Assembly: GCA_021234155.1 (NCBI GenBank) | Contig: JAJEKV010000022.1 | Coordinates: 5,229,852 to 5,293,851, forward strand | From: Isoetes taiwanensis | Taxonomy: Eukaryota; Streptophyta; Lycopodiopsida; Isoetales; Isoetaceae | Reading direction: 5' to 3' | DNA length: 64,000 nt | In this document: piece after piece, positions 45,878-58,557 of the stretch | Position numbering within the stretch: position 1 is the stretch's first letter | Layout of the letters: every line of letters begins with the position of its first letter | The notes under the pieces: generated by a model | Told to the model about the DNA's origin: nothing | Database searches by the model: none | Seen by the model: the letters and a program-made list of their open reading frames with translations, nothing else | Program-made: the position numbers and the translations under genes

Positions 45878-47425
45878 TTAACCTGCACGTTCAGCAGCTG
45901 GAGGAGGGTAAGGCCTGAAACGGACATCCGGGCCTCTCTGCGACTGCCTACCAGAAACACCATAGCTTCCACTATAATTTCCTGGTCCATTGGCTACACC
46001 TTCTGTTCCACCACCATAACCAGCTGCATCATATCCTGCAGCTGAACCTGGAGGAGCCCCGTCAGCACTTCCAGCCCTCCATGTACCTTCTTGATATCCC
46101 GAGCCACGATATCCATCCCCATAGCTCCCACTGTAGCTTCCAGTTGGTGCTGCTCCTGCAATTCCATATCCACTTCCATAACCAGTACTGCGATAGGCCC
46201 CCCCAGAACCATAGCCATTATCACTACCAGCGTAACCATAACCGCCATAACTAACAGCACCACTAGTAGGCTGTCCAGCAGCTGTGCCACCAGGATTCCA
46301 TAGACCTGATCCATAACTTCCAGCAGCAGTCCCTGCATATCCACCAGCATTTGTTGCATTGGCATAACCTGGTCCGCCTCCAGTCCATGCGCTTCTTCCT
46401 CCCGCAGGAGGAGAAACATAAGCTGCACTCCCAGCAGATCCGCCAGTATAACCTGCTGAAGGGCCAGGTGCATAGCTTCCAACATAGCCAGATCCACTAC
46501 CAGCACCATACCCTGTTCCATTCATTGCTGCATATCCTCCGCTAGGACCATAACCTGGGGTGGCATAACTACCTCCAACATAACCAGGATAGATGCCCCT
46601 ACCAGCTGATCCAGGACCATATCTGCTGTCTGGACGAGTGCCATACGCTCCTGGTGAAGAATATCCTTGTCCATATCCACCCCCTCCCCTTCCAGCACCT
46701 GGTCCAGAAAAAACGCTATCACCTCCACCTCGTGAAGTTGAACCATCCTTTGGAACAGCTCTCTTCACCTCCACTAGTTTCTCCTTAAGCTCATGAAAAT
46801 TCTTTTGAAGCACATTGTCCACAGCCTCCTCAGTGTCGAAAGTAATGAATCCAAAACCACGAGGACGCTGGGTGGTGTGATCGTACATAACCACTACATC
46901 TGTAATAGTACCAAATTGTTCAAAATAATTTCTAAAATCTTGCTCAGTTACATTTGAAGCTAATCCACCAACAAAAATCTTTTTTGTCTTAGTCTGCCCC
47001 CCTTGCACAGGGACACCGCTAATGTTGTTCCTAGATAGATTCTGCTGCTCATCTCTTGGTACAGCTTTTTTTGCTTCCACCTAAGTAGTTGAAGAAAAGC
47101 TAAACTAGTTATTAGGGTGATACGGACCCTACAGACCCATAAGGCCACCGACAGACCAATATATGCTAGACACAATATTACCCCCATGGAATTAGAAACT
47201 CACCATTCTTCCATCAATAGTGTGTTTGTCCAGTAATGCACGATCAGCAACAGAAGGGTCGGTAAAGACCACGAAACCAAAACCCCTTGCACGACCTGTG
47301 GCTCTATCTTTCATTATCACAGTCTCTTTGACATCCCCATATACTTGAAAATATTCTTTGAGTTTAATTTCGTCAGTCTCCCATGATATACCGCCAATAA
47401 AAAGCTTTCCTTCATCAGAATCCAT
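45878..47425 (-). CDS. hnRNP1/Musashi-like RNA-binding protein with two RRMs
   Basis: Exon 1 (47425-47204) and exon 2 (47080-45878) join in phase through GTGAGT...TTAG into a 474-residue protein. RRM1 has RNP2 LFIGGI at 8-13 and RNP1 RGFGFVVF at 47-54. RRM2 has RNP2 IFVGGL at 109-114 and RNP1 RGFGFITF at 148-155. Both RRMs end in the conserved VEAKKAVP/VEVKRAVP. The rest, from about residue 185, is a low-complexity Gly/Tyr/Ser/Ala tail, ending in RFRPYPP, the signature C-terminus of plant hnRNP1-type proteins. Such proteins bind pre-mRNA or mRNA in nucleus and cytoplasm, and the tail can drive condensation. The only intron falls at the end of RRM1. The frame is intact. Antisense frames over the tail are artefacts of its periodic codons. 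Confidence 0.93.
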
Positions 47426-49034
47426 CGCTACAAAGAACCCAAAAAAAGAAACAATCAATACAATCCCTAACGGCAGTGGGCAAGTCGAAATTATAGAAAA
47501 GGCATGTGGCAAGATCCCTAATAGAAAAGTCCATGAATTTAAAGAAGATAGAGAACAGAAACAACAAAATCAACTTACCAGGTGTAGAAAAAAAAAAAAG
47601 GCGACGCTGTGGAAAGAGGATCAGGAACCAAATATAACGTTTGGAAATTCAGCAGGAATCTTGGTGGCGGACTTTGGTGCCGGCTCAGCCGAGAGATCGG
47701 ATGGAATGACCGAAATGGCGAGTTCCCGCTGCGAAGGAAGAAGAAAAGCCATGGGTGGGACGGTTGTGAAAGGATGGACACACGTGCGACCAACGACTGG
47801 ATGAAGCACACGTGATCGGTCGATGATTTTCTTTCCATGTATTAACGGGTTTTGAGACTGGGGGTTTTACTTAGATGGCAATTTTAGTAAGCTCTAGGGG
47901 GGTATTAAGAGACTTTTGAGACTCAGGGTCTGATCTGCATTCTCGTCTCATCTCGACTCTTGGTCCAGAGGATCTATCATAGGATATTTCATATGTAGCA
48001 AGCATAGCCGTTCTCCCAAAATTAAAATAGGGCCAAACTGCCATTTCCATGTCACTCTATGCTTTGGTGACTATGATATGGAAGTCAATGATACAACAGT
48101 TCAATAACGACGCATTTTCACATGCGTCCATGCCAGCAAGCATAAACCTTGCTGAAAGTGCTTTGCAATGTGGTTGCAATGCCAATTTGCAAAAATGTCC
48201 TTGGACCTGCTTTGCAGAAAAATCGAAAATTAAATTACTTGAGAAAAATTTGCAAGTATGTTAACATTCATAACCCGCACCGAAACAAAATAAGATGTAG
48301 AATGTGCCCTGTTATATGCTACTCTTCAGCTGATAGAATAACAAAAGTAAGAATTAGTAATACAATTGGGGATTTCAACCCCTTGCCACGAGACGAGACC
48401 AGCAACCCTGTTCATATGAGAATGACAGAGACACATGCTCCTTTGGTGCTCTGAAAGCTCGCATCAAGGTAGAAATCATAGTAGAAGGATTCAAAAAGAA
48501 GCATACCGTAAGGCCAAAGCATAAGAAAACCTCCCTAAAATCACCAGCCTACTTTCACTTTCATCCAAAATCCCTCAAGAAGAACCCTACAACCACAGCT
48601 TCTATTTTTAAAAGGAAACTACGGGCTAGAGCAGCAATAGTGATGGGCTCTACCCAGGATATGGAATTGGGCCTTCCAAACCCAGATCCTGATAAAAAAT
48701 CGCCCCATTGGCAAGGGTTGCCATGATCACCTATGCAGCTACAAGGTGCAGCCTACGAACCCCTTCCTCTTTCTAGCTAGCAACAAAGGGCACCATTGCC
48801 TCTACGCGCCAATTTCTTCCCTGCACAAGCAACCCCAGCCAAAACATTCCACAAAAGCCCAATAACTTTAAGAAAAAACCTTTAACCATGCAAACTCAAA
48901 TCCAAAATTCTGACATCATCAAAGTACAATTTTGGCATACTTATACATGCAAAAATTATAGACAATCCTATGTAAAATACCCGTCCCTTTCTTCAATCAC
49001 AAAGGATAATAGATGGCAATGTAATGCAGTTAGG
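47426..49034. other. 5' flank of the hnRNP gene and unassigned sequence
   Basis: The 5' UTR and promoter of the hnRNP gene should lie within 47426-47850. TTACCAGGTGTAG at about 47577 may mark a UTR intron edge. From 47850 to 49034 I see no gene. Short frames (for example 47358-47804 on the plus strand) overlap the hnRNP 5' end and are not supported. Confidence 0.4.
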
Positions 49035-51987
49035 ATAATATGTAGCAAAATAACGGGTTTTTTTTTTTTTTGTATTTTTGTATAGTCTTTGCTATGGTTT
49101 TCATATGATTTGATGGGCATATTGCGCGAGGCATATTAATCAATATATCTAGAGCGCACACTGTATTCTCATATTTGAATGGCATATTATCTATGATTTT
49201 GCAATGGTTTAACTTTGCATATTCTCCATGAAAAAATCAATTATATTTTAGTCCCCAAAAAATACATGCAAGCATCGTCTCTCTTATTTTAGGGTTTGTG
49301 GAAAAGAGGGCATGCTTTATGCTTGCCAAATCAATAAAGGTTTGGTTCCTACGACTGTTCTACAGTCAATTTTTTTTGTTTTGAATTTAGGATCTCCGTT
49401 TTTTGTTTGTTCCATCCTTCTATTCCCTTTGGCAAAAGCTTTACTCCTAATGTTTACCCTAAATAGGGTACACCTCAAATTTTGGTGGAGGTTTTGCCCA
49501 CAGATTAATGAACTGCCAAAGCCGGTGAGTTTTCTTAGGCAGCCGAGTTTCTAAAGCAGAGGTCAGGTCATCTCTAGCAATTTTTGGCCCAGGCTAACAA
49601 CCCCATTCAAACAAATTTCGGTGCAGAATTCGGTGGCGGTTTTCCCTACAGATTAATGAACGGCCAAAGCCGGTGAGTTTTCTTGGGGCAACTGAGTTTC
49701 TAAACTACAGGTCATCTCAAGCAATTTCTGGTCCAGGCAATTCTCAAATACTTTGATTTGAGCCGCAGGGCTATGGCGTGACAAAGTTCTAGAGATACAA
49801 CGACCACCTGACACAATTTTTGCACCCCTTCTTCATGGTACTCAAGGCTTTACTGTAAGCTTGCAGTCACATAATCAATAACTTCTTGTTCAAATTGTTT
49901 GGTTCTTAAACAATTGATTAATTTATATGCTTTTTTCAATGGACAAACTGGCTATGTTGGTCCTAATTGCAGGTGCAAAGCTATTGTTAGGTTCAAGACT
50001 ACCGCTGAAATTTAAGGGTATGAAATTACAGATTGGAAGTGGCCATTGTATTCAAGACTTTACTGTAAGCCCACAATTACATATTCAATAACTTCTTGTT
50101 CAAATTCTTTGTTTCTTAAACAGTTGATTAATTTATATGCTTCTTCCAATGGACAACTGGCTATGTTGGTCCTAATTGCAGGTTATATGCTTCTTATCTA
50201 AATATGGGCTTGTGGGTTGAAATCCCATTCGAAGAAAATCCCATCTCATTCTTTCAGTTTGATTCTGCCAAATAGCTGACGTATGATTCTGCCAGAGAGC
50301 TTCCAATTAGAAAATGCGGACTTATTCATGTTTATATTCTGGGCTTCGCGAGTCTGTCGAAAATTTAGAGAAAGCCTTATGTAGTTGCAATGTGAGAATC
50401 TACTAGTTTTTGAGACACATGATTATTATTGCATGGATGTATTTGCTTACATGAGCTAGTAACACTCACCGTAGTAAGGCTACGGCAAAAACATTTAAAA
50501 AAAGAAATTGCTGCAAGCAACAGCGAGAACAAGTACAACCATCATGCCAAACAAGTACAACTAGTTTTATTATGGCTTGCTGAATTGCTTGGAGCCATGT
50601 CCTATTCATATCTATGTTCTGCGCTTGGCAGTCTGTTGAAGATTTAGAGAAAGGCTTATGCAGTTGCAATATGAGAATCTATTGGTTTTTGCGAGGTCTA
50701 ATTATTATTGCATGGAAGTATTTGCTTACATGAGCTAATTCTATTAGTTTACAGGTATTCAATCCCAATTCTTTTGATTTATTATGCTGGAAATGAATAC
50801 AAGTTTCTAACAGAGACTCTGCATATTATTCTACTTACTTGTGCATATGGGTTCAATCCATGGGGGGTTTGCTTTGTTAGGGCCCCTAGAGATATAGCGA
50901 CCACCTGACATGATTTTTGCACCCCTTCTTCATGGTAGTCAAGGCTTTACTGTAAGCCCACCGTTACATAATCAATAACTTCTTGTTCAAATTGTTCGTT
51001 TCTTAAATAATTGATTAATTTATATGCTTCTTTTTATTCGTTCAAAACTATTGTTATGTTCAAAACTATTGTTGGCTACTGCTGAAATTTAAGGGTATGA
51101 ACTTACAGATTGGAATTGGCCATGGTATTCAAGACTTTACTGTAAGCCCACAGTTACATATTCAATAACTTCTTGTTCAAATTCTCTGTTTCTGAAACAG
51201 TTGATTAATTTATATGCTTCTTTTTATGGACAACTGGCTATGTTAGTCCTTATGCAGGTTATATGCTTCTTATCTACATATGGGTTTGTGGGTTGAAATC
51301 CCATACGAAGAAAATCCCATCTCATTCTTTCAGTTTGGTTCTGCCAAATAACTGACGTATGAGTTCTGCCAGAGAGCTTCCATCCAGAAAATGCGGTCTT
51401 ATTCATGTCTATGTTCTGGACTTCGCCAGTCTGTTGAGGATTTAGAGAAAGCCTTATGCAGTTGCAATGTGAGAATCTACTAGTTTTTGAGACACCTGAT
51501 TATTATTGCATGGATGTATTTGCTTACATGAGCTGGTAACGCTCAACGTAGTAAGGCTATGGAAAAAACATTTAAAAAAGAAATCGCTGCAAGCAACAGC
51601 TAAAACAAGTACAGCCATCATGCCAAACAAGTACAACTAGTTGTATTATGGCTTGCTGAATTGCATATGGGAATCTACTGGTTTTTGCGAGATCTAATTA
51701 TTATTGCATGGATGTATTTCCTTACATGAGCTAATTCTATTTGTTTATAGGTATTCAATCCCCATTCTTTTGATTTGTTATGCTGGGAATGAGTACAATT
51801 TTCTAACAAAGACTCTGCATATTCTACTTACTTGTACATATGGGTTCAATCCATGGGGGGTTTGCTTTGTTAGGGCCCGAAGGGCCCAAATTTTTTTTCC
51901 AACATATAACTACCATTAACATTAATTAACACAAACCATTGCATCCAATTTTTAAATTAAAATCCCCCTGAAACACCCTTTGGTTTG
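49035..51987. mobile_element. Dispersed repeat family, copy 2, with a 1.1-kb tandem duplication
   Basis: Left end ATATGTAGCAAAATAACGGG and right end CCCTTTGGTTTG match copy 1 at 23890-26185. The right end again has a hairpin, GGGCCC-GAA-GGGCCC; the stem is kept while the bases differ from copy 1. Inside, 49789-50885 is repeated at 50886-51880 with about 1.0-1.1 kb period (for example CGACCACCTGACA and GGTTGAAATCCCAT in both). A shorter word (CAGATTAATGAACTGCCAAAGC, in parts CAGATTAATGAAC and GCCAAAGCCGG) is doubled at about 49500 and 49650. No recognisable protein is encoded. Confidence 0.5.
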
Positions 51988-53604
51988 AGGATCTCCGTGG
52001 AAATATAATGCCATAAATACATTATATTTCAGTGTCCTTTTATCTTCATAGCCTTGTATACCATAGATTGTGGCACTAGGGGGATGACTAAGTTATTCAT
52101 ATAACTTAGCCAACCTTAGGTTAAGACCATTTTCCACGCGGCCTTAACCTATTTGGCACCCGCCACACCCGGACTTACCCTATTGGAGCCAATGGCATAA
52201 CATGTAAACCCTAATCTATAAAGGCCTAAACCCTAACCCTAGGCCTCTTTTCTAGCTCCAACAAATTGAAACTCTTTTTCTTGAACTCCAAACTCCGCTT
52301 AGAGAACCATCTCGCCGTGGGTACAAAGATAGCATGGCGTTTCCCCCGAGCGTGGAGCATCAATACGGAGAGGGAGCTACCTCAAACACCTCAAGACCAT
52401 GGAGACGCCAGGATTGGGAGGAGTGCTAGGTATGTAGAGTAGTGCTCTTAGTAGTTCATCCGAAGTTAGCACTCGTGATGGGTTAGTATTTCAGATTCTA
52501 GAGTAGAGCCATCCTAGAACCCTTATTCAACATCTTGAACCCTAATAAATGAACCCTAACCGTAGTTAGATATGTATGATTAGGTTAAGATGTTCTTATG
52601 ATGATTATCATGATATGATGTTATGTGATGTTGGTTGATCATATTTGCTCCTCTTGTATTGGGAAGGGGGTAGAGACCTAGTAGCCATTGAAGGTAGTAT
52701 GCTCCTAGATTAGACCCCTTAGTTCCTATTATTATGCTGCTGCAGGTAATAAAAGCCCACCCGCTATGGGGGCTATGATGTGACTCAAAGACTACACAAC
52801 GGGGTTAGAGACAATACTGAGGGAGGCGAGCTACCGGGATCCCATAGCTGGCTAGGCCTATGGCCGGTCACTTTGTGTGGGCCGGGCATGGTCCGACACC
52901 TCCCCAAGGCAATGGTGTCACCCCCGCCTCGGGAGCTGCAAGTCGCTTGGCTCCCGCGCTTTGGGGGTTAGTCGGGTGCACGAATCGTGTCGCCATCGAT
53001 TCTCTAGCCGCCCGGGAACCTCTAGACCCTAGGAAGGGGAGATGCAACCCCTTCCCGCTTCGGACCGGACCGGGGAGATGCAACCCGGAGTAGTCCCGAT
53101 GGGTGATACCATGGGATTGCGATCCCCAAGGCTAGAGTCATGTCGAGCCCGATCCCAGCTCATTCCGCAGTATGCACAGGAGGGGCGGATGGAGTGGTCA
53201 ACCCTAGCCATTGTCTATAGCCAGCCCGCCATTGTTATGACTCCTGCCTTCTATCTTGAGGCCTAGCTAATCGGTCATCCTCCTCCTTATGAGTCTGAGC
53301 CATGGGTAGGAGCTCTCATGTTTTATGGCATATGTTTATCTTCTTTGTAGCTATGGATATGTGGATGGGCTACCCTTCTTCGAGGTAGTATGATGTGTTG
53401 TTATTGCTAGTTCTCGACGTTGTTTATGCTTCCACGATAGGAGCCCATAGAGGAAGGGGCCAAGACACCTTTCGTCCCCTTCCCCCGCACTAAGGTGATC
53501 CCAGAGTGGGGGATAGGCGAGGAGGGCCCGATGCGGCCGGAGGGATCGGATGGGGGATTTCCTCGAGTGTACCGGTGCGCCGATATTTTGTAGGGAGCGT
53601 CACA
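51986..53604 (+). mobile_element. 5' LTR of a second chromovirus
   Basis: It ends GGGAGCGTCACA at 53604, directly before a primer-binding site, and shares long collinear words with the LTR at 34163-35606. The start is placed at TGAGGATCTCCG where the neighbouring repeat's homology stops; this border is uncertain by some tens of bases. A TATAAAG box lies at 52217-52223, next to telomere-like AAACCCTAACCCTA. Confidence 0.7.
52217..52223 (+). promoter_or_regulatory. TATA box of the second LTR
   Basis: TATAAAG within the first quarter of the LTR, followed by two telo-box-like CCCTAA words. It is the likely promoter of the element. Confidence 0.35.
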
Positions 53605-53605
53605 A

Positions 53606-53617
53606 TGGTATCAGAGC
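53606..53617 (+). other. Primer-binding site complementary to tRNA-iMet
   Basis: TGGTATCAGAGC one base after the LTR end is the standard initiator-methionine tRNA PBS of plant LTR retrotransposons. It fixes the element's orientation as plus. Confidence 0.9.
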
Positions 53618-56494
53618 AATGTTCTTGGTTGACCAAGAGCTAGCACTGACCATATCCCTGAATAGGTAGACTAACTGGCCTAGCTAAGGAATGGAATGAG
53701 AATTCCACATTGAACCGCAAAATGTGGGAGAAATTTTTTCCCATTAGCAGGGTCATAATTAGATTAAGTTATAGTCTATGTGGTAGAAATAATATAGTCA
53801 GAAACCTTCTAGTAAATTTGAGCTCGTTGTTCATGAACCGCACCTTTGAAGCGAAAATTGAACGAGAAATCGCTCAAAAGAAAGCTTGAAAGAAAATGGC
53901 GTGATATGACCACTACTTGACCCAAAAGAAATTAGGATATTTTGAGAAATAGTTAAGTAATTAGGGAAAGTACCTTAATTAATAACCCCATAGTTATAAT
54001 AAAATTTACTCTTGAGAAAAGTAGCTATTAAATCTATGGAAGCACCTCTACTCCTTAGAACTTCCCAAATAGTAGCTGGAACCTCCCCTTTGCCCTTGTA
54101 AGGCGAATTATAAGCTAATCTCCGGCCGCCATAAGAGCTGCCGAATCAACTAATAGTCTCATGAGATCGAGCCAAAGGAGCCGCTAATAGACATAGTCAA
54201 TTTCATTGATAGAGGCAAGAGCTCTCAAGAGGCCACCATCAAGGAAGCTAAGTTGTTGGGAGGACCAAACAAGTAGCTAGGAAGGTTGGAAGCTCCACCT
54301 TGCACCTAACGCTTGAAGCACCCGCAAGCAAAGGCGACAAGCAAATTCTTGAGGCCCCGCGACCCAGGCCGTGACGAATCTAACTTAGCCACCAAGCTCT
54401 TCGCATAAATCGCTTTCACCTGCGGGAGGAGCAAATGACTTAGCACTTCAGTGAATGATAGCAAGGCTCTGGGGAAATTGAGATCGCGGGCGCCCGCTCG
54501 AGGTGAAGAGCAAGTAGCAAGAGCAATCTCGACAAGAGGGAGCAACCCCAACACCGAAGAGTAGGTGAGCAAAGAAGCGAGGGAGCAACCCTAAGAACAC
54601 GAAGTAACCCCAGCCGCAGAAACAGCAAAGGGGGAGCGAGCAATCAATGCGCGGAAAAAGGAAGGAAGAGATCGTGGCACTCGGGTCACTGAAATAACTG
54701 GCTACGCAGGTCGTATGCGTTGAAGGATCTTATAGTTCTTAAAATTGTTGACCTATAGCGTAGATCGTGGCACTCGGGTCAATCTCATAGCCAGATCTAT
54801 AGGCCACTTTCGGTCAATCCGCTTAAAGGCTCGCGGCCTCATTACGCCGAACCGGTGTTGTCCCCGCGACGCTGCATCATCGCATGACGCATCGACGATT
54901 TTTAAAAGATACGCTTTTTCAGCCATACGCACCTTTACGACGCTTGGAGTATTTTTAAAAATAAAAAAGCAAGGTTTAAATAGAATAAAACAATTGAAAT
55001 AAAACATAAAAACCTGATGTAGGGGAAGTTGGTTAGCATGTTAGTTTGCTATCTAGGAGGCCCAGTTCAATTCCCCCGTAATGCAAGTTTATTGTTTTGT
55101 GAAAAACAAATAGTAAATAAAAAAAATGTCGAGTATTTTTAAAAATACGTACGTACGTACAAGTACGGTACGGAACAGATCATTTTCAAAAAATACGCCA
55201 GATTTTTTGCAACACCGGGCGCTAACTAACCCTTCTCATAGTAGTATCGATTTAGACTTCAAGAAAACATGATTTGAGTAAGGAGGCATTACAAGCCGCC
55301 AGGGTGGGTCGCCAGAATAGGAATATGGTGACATTGCAACAAACTTCTTCCCTCATCAGCCCCGATACTTCGCACCAGCTACGCCAACCCCTAAGAAGCA
55401 CCATCTCAAGATCATGACGATCTTCTACCTTAGAGATGGAGGTCAAACACCATCAAGAAGAGGCACCATGGGGACCAAATACCAAAGATTACTAATTGAT
55501 CACCAAGATTAGTCCCCCTCGCATGGATGCACATAAACTCCTCTCAGCAAGAGAAGTTGCACATTTAGAAGTGGTAAAGCATTCAACATTGTCATCAGTG
55601 TGGCCGCCAAGATGAATAATCAAATCAACAAGGTCAACACAACAATATCAATTCAGGAGTTAGAAGAATCATCCTCAAATCTCGTAACCTTCAAGGCAGA
55701 TGAGTCAAACACGAAAGATTCTACACGATGGTGAACATTACCTTCAAGCTCTTCGGATGCAACACCGAGCGTTATGTTATCTACTACATCATCAAGTCCA
55801 CTAAGATGGATAATTTTAATGAAGGCAGTCAACATCAACATTAAGGACAAGAAGAGTTAGAATATGTTCGACAAAAGGAACAGGGCACAGGAATGATTAT
55901 ACAACAACCCCAAGAAGACCAGATTTTTCAACAACTTATGAATCATCGCCTTGCTACTCCAACGACTAATGACTACACCAAGCTAGGGTACCTATCAGAT
56001 AGTTGAATATCTTAGAAATATGGGTGATAACATCCATGATGGGATTGGGACGAAATTTCGAGTAGACTTTTGTCATTTCTTTTAGAAAGGATAGCAAAGC
56101 TTCAAGGATTGGGAAGAAACACGTATGGAGTACTAAAACTACATACATTGCTGGCAGATATTCAACATATTGGAACCTCTTCGTGAGCTTGATCACCTCG
56201 CTAAGAAGGATTCAATAATAAGATAACCATCGACCATGTATATGACGAGTACTCCCACAGCAGAAGGAATAATCCGACCAAATGAAGGGAAGCAATCTAA
56301 TAAGTCCGGCCAACTTCTTAGATGGCATCAACTCAAAGGTGGGACTATTTCAAGAGGGCTATAATTAAGAAAGGGGAGATCCTAGAATATAGATTAGATC
56401 TAAAACAAGAATAATTATTTAATTACATAGTTTTTATGTGTGCCCAAAGGTAAAGTCATGCTTACTAAACTTGTGGCCATAGGATTGATGCAAG
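53618..56494 (+). pseudogene. Decayed gag/pol interior of the second chromovirus
   Basis: By position this is the gag to reverse-transcriptase stretch, but no domain is readable through the stops. The only visible structures are a tRNA-like segment at about 55019-55076 and an (ACGT)n run at about 55146-55160. The AAG at 56492-56494 is the left target copy of the CACTA insertion. Confidence 0.45.
55019..55076 (+). repeat. tRNA-like segment with A and B boxes
   Basis: TTGGTTAGCATG (A-box-like) and AGTTCAATTCCC (B-box-like) are about 33 bp apart, the normal pol III spacing. GGGGAAG precedes the first box. The acceptor stem does not close, so I read it as a tRNA relic or SINE head. Confidence 0.35.
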
Positions 56495-56519
56495 CACTAC
56501 AAGAGAATGCCTGTTCTGC

Positions 56520-56960
56520 GTCAGAAAATGCGTCAGAAAAATCTTATGGATTTTTCCAGTGAGCTTTTGACGATTTTTGTGATGATTACTCTGACGAAAA
56601 AACTGACGATAATATTTGACGAAAAATCTGACGAAAAATCTGACGTATAAATTTGCTGACGAAATTTGTGACGTATATTCTGACGAAAATTGTGACGAAA
56701 AAACCTGACGAAAAAAATGACGCAAAATCTGACGAGTAATCTGACGAAAAATCTGATGATAACTCTGACGAAAAAACTGATGAAAAAATTGACGCATAGA
56801 TTTGCTGACGAAATTTGTGACGTATAATGTGACGAAACTTGTGACAAAAAAATTGACGAAATATGTGACGCAAAAATCGGCGAATAATAAGTCGACGGCT
56901 TTCTCGACGAATAAAATGACGAAAAAATGTCGAGGAAAAGTATGACAAAAGTTCCGACGA
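56520..56960. repeat. Subterminal TGACG array of the CACTA element
   Basis: After two reversed words (GCGTCAGA) near the tip, CTGACGAAAA-like motifs repeat every 12-25 bp to about 56960. A 60-bp stretch containing TTTGCTGACGAAATTTGTGACG is duplicated at about 56651 and 56800. In known CACTA elements such motifs are TNPA-type binding sites. Three overlapping minus-strand frames here (rich in Arg, Gln, Phe, Ser) only reflect the repeat. (Long word in parts: TTTGCTGACG, AAATTTGTGACG.). Confidence 0.8.
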
Positions 56961-58557
56961 TTTTTCGGCCAATGTATTCATCGTATTCGCCGTAATACCG
57001 ACGTGGCATTTTTAGCTTTAAGCCAACATTACAGGGTCCCACATTTATTTCTAGGAGTTCGAAGACTACATACATACCAAAGGAACAAGGAATGCTCATA
57101 TGCATATTAGATATTGAACATCTTATACGTACATCGAATAGTTACATGAGGTAAATTGATAATGTCGCCTTGACTTTCGAAAGGATAATTAAATAAGGAG
57201 AAGGTTGGTACTAAATTGATGAAAGCAAAACTAGTATATATTGGAAATCCATTATGATTCTTGCAAGAAATAAATTGTGTGAAATGCATATATCTTTGAA
57301 CTCAATTTAAAGTAAAATTTTAATTCATATTCATTGGACATCAAACCCTTATCCAAAAAATCATTTTCAAGCCCCCCTGCTCAACTTGTAATGGGTTAGC
57401 TTCACTGCCTTTTTTTAATGCTAGTGGATGTGATGAATATAACCATTGTGAATTTAAATTCGTTGAAACTAAGCATTTCTAATGGCTTGGTATTTGCTAG
57501 AGACCAAATAATGCAAGTTGTATTATTCCTATGGGGCTATGACTTGGAAATGTGCATTTTATTTTATGGCTTCTGTGCCTCTTTAAAATGTTAGCGTAGG
57601 AAACGATTTTTCCTTATGCTTGTGGCTTTCTCCTGTATGCCGACAACAAGGCACTTACCATCATCCCCCCTCATCCTGCACTGCCAAGACAGAGCTTAAC
57701 ATTGGTTAGGGCAATCTCCTACACGGGGCTTGCTTCTTCGAGTCTTGTCATAATTGCATACTCGACAAAAGAGCTTTCTAAGTTGCATTGCCCTTCTTCA
57801 CCGACAAGATATTGCTGGATCAGGATTCCGCCCATTGTCTAAGATTCCCCACTGTTGCCTCCCCCAGAGTCTGGGCCGTGTCTCAGTCCCACCTATAAAA
57901 TGATTTTTAATCATTTGATTCTAGTTGTTTCTAGGTGGAACAAAGTAAAGACCTTGAGAAAATTTATTTGATAGGAAATCTTAACTATATTAACATCGAT
58001 TTGATCGGTTGATGGTACAAAACTGGCCGGAACATTTGTAAATAAAGAAGATGTATAGATATACTGAGACCAAAGTGATTCTGTAAGCTTGATAAATCAA
58101 TTCGAATTCACAGTTTAAGTTTGGTCAAAGAAGTTACAGTATTTGGGTCAATCCCAATACTACAGTGGCGCATTGCTACAATGAACTAATGGTTGAAATG
58201 GTAGTTAAACACATTCAATGCATAGAACATTTTGAGTTCTTTGATATTATCTATCTGTTCATTTTTTTATCTATATTTTCAACATTGAGAATACAACTAT
58301 GGGATTAAATTTTGAGATCACATTGTGCTCTAACAAGTGTGTATGAATTGATTTTTTTACATGTAATGATGATATAGATGCAAAATAAAGGAGAGAGAGC
58401 TCAAAACTTATAGGTAAGAAGTCATCAACCATTGGCATTGAAGATCGAGTACTTCATGACTCGGGGTCATGATCAGAGTCAGTGGAATCCTTTGAGTTGG
58501 TCATCCGAATTTGTTTCTGTATGGTGGCATGCCAAGTGGGAGCACTTTCCGGTGTGG
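56961..58557. other. CACTA interior without a recognised gene
   Basis: AT-rich sequence with only short frames. I see no transposase motif. Confidence 0.4.

Noticed and set aside
45994-46746. Alternative-frame ORFs of 60-175 codons over the hnRNP tail on both strands
   Set aside because: The Gly/Tyr/Ala-rich tail has a periodic codon pattern that leaves other frames open. The RRM-containing frame is the supported one.
47358-47838. Frames of 60-148 codons at the hnRNP 5' end
   Set aside because: They overlap exon 1 and the 5' flank in other frames and lack family resemblance.
56465-57105. Overlapping minus-strand frames rich in Arg, Gln, Ser and Phe
   Set aside because: They are translations of the TGACG repeat array at the CACTA end, open only because the repeat lacks stops in those frames.
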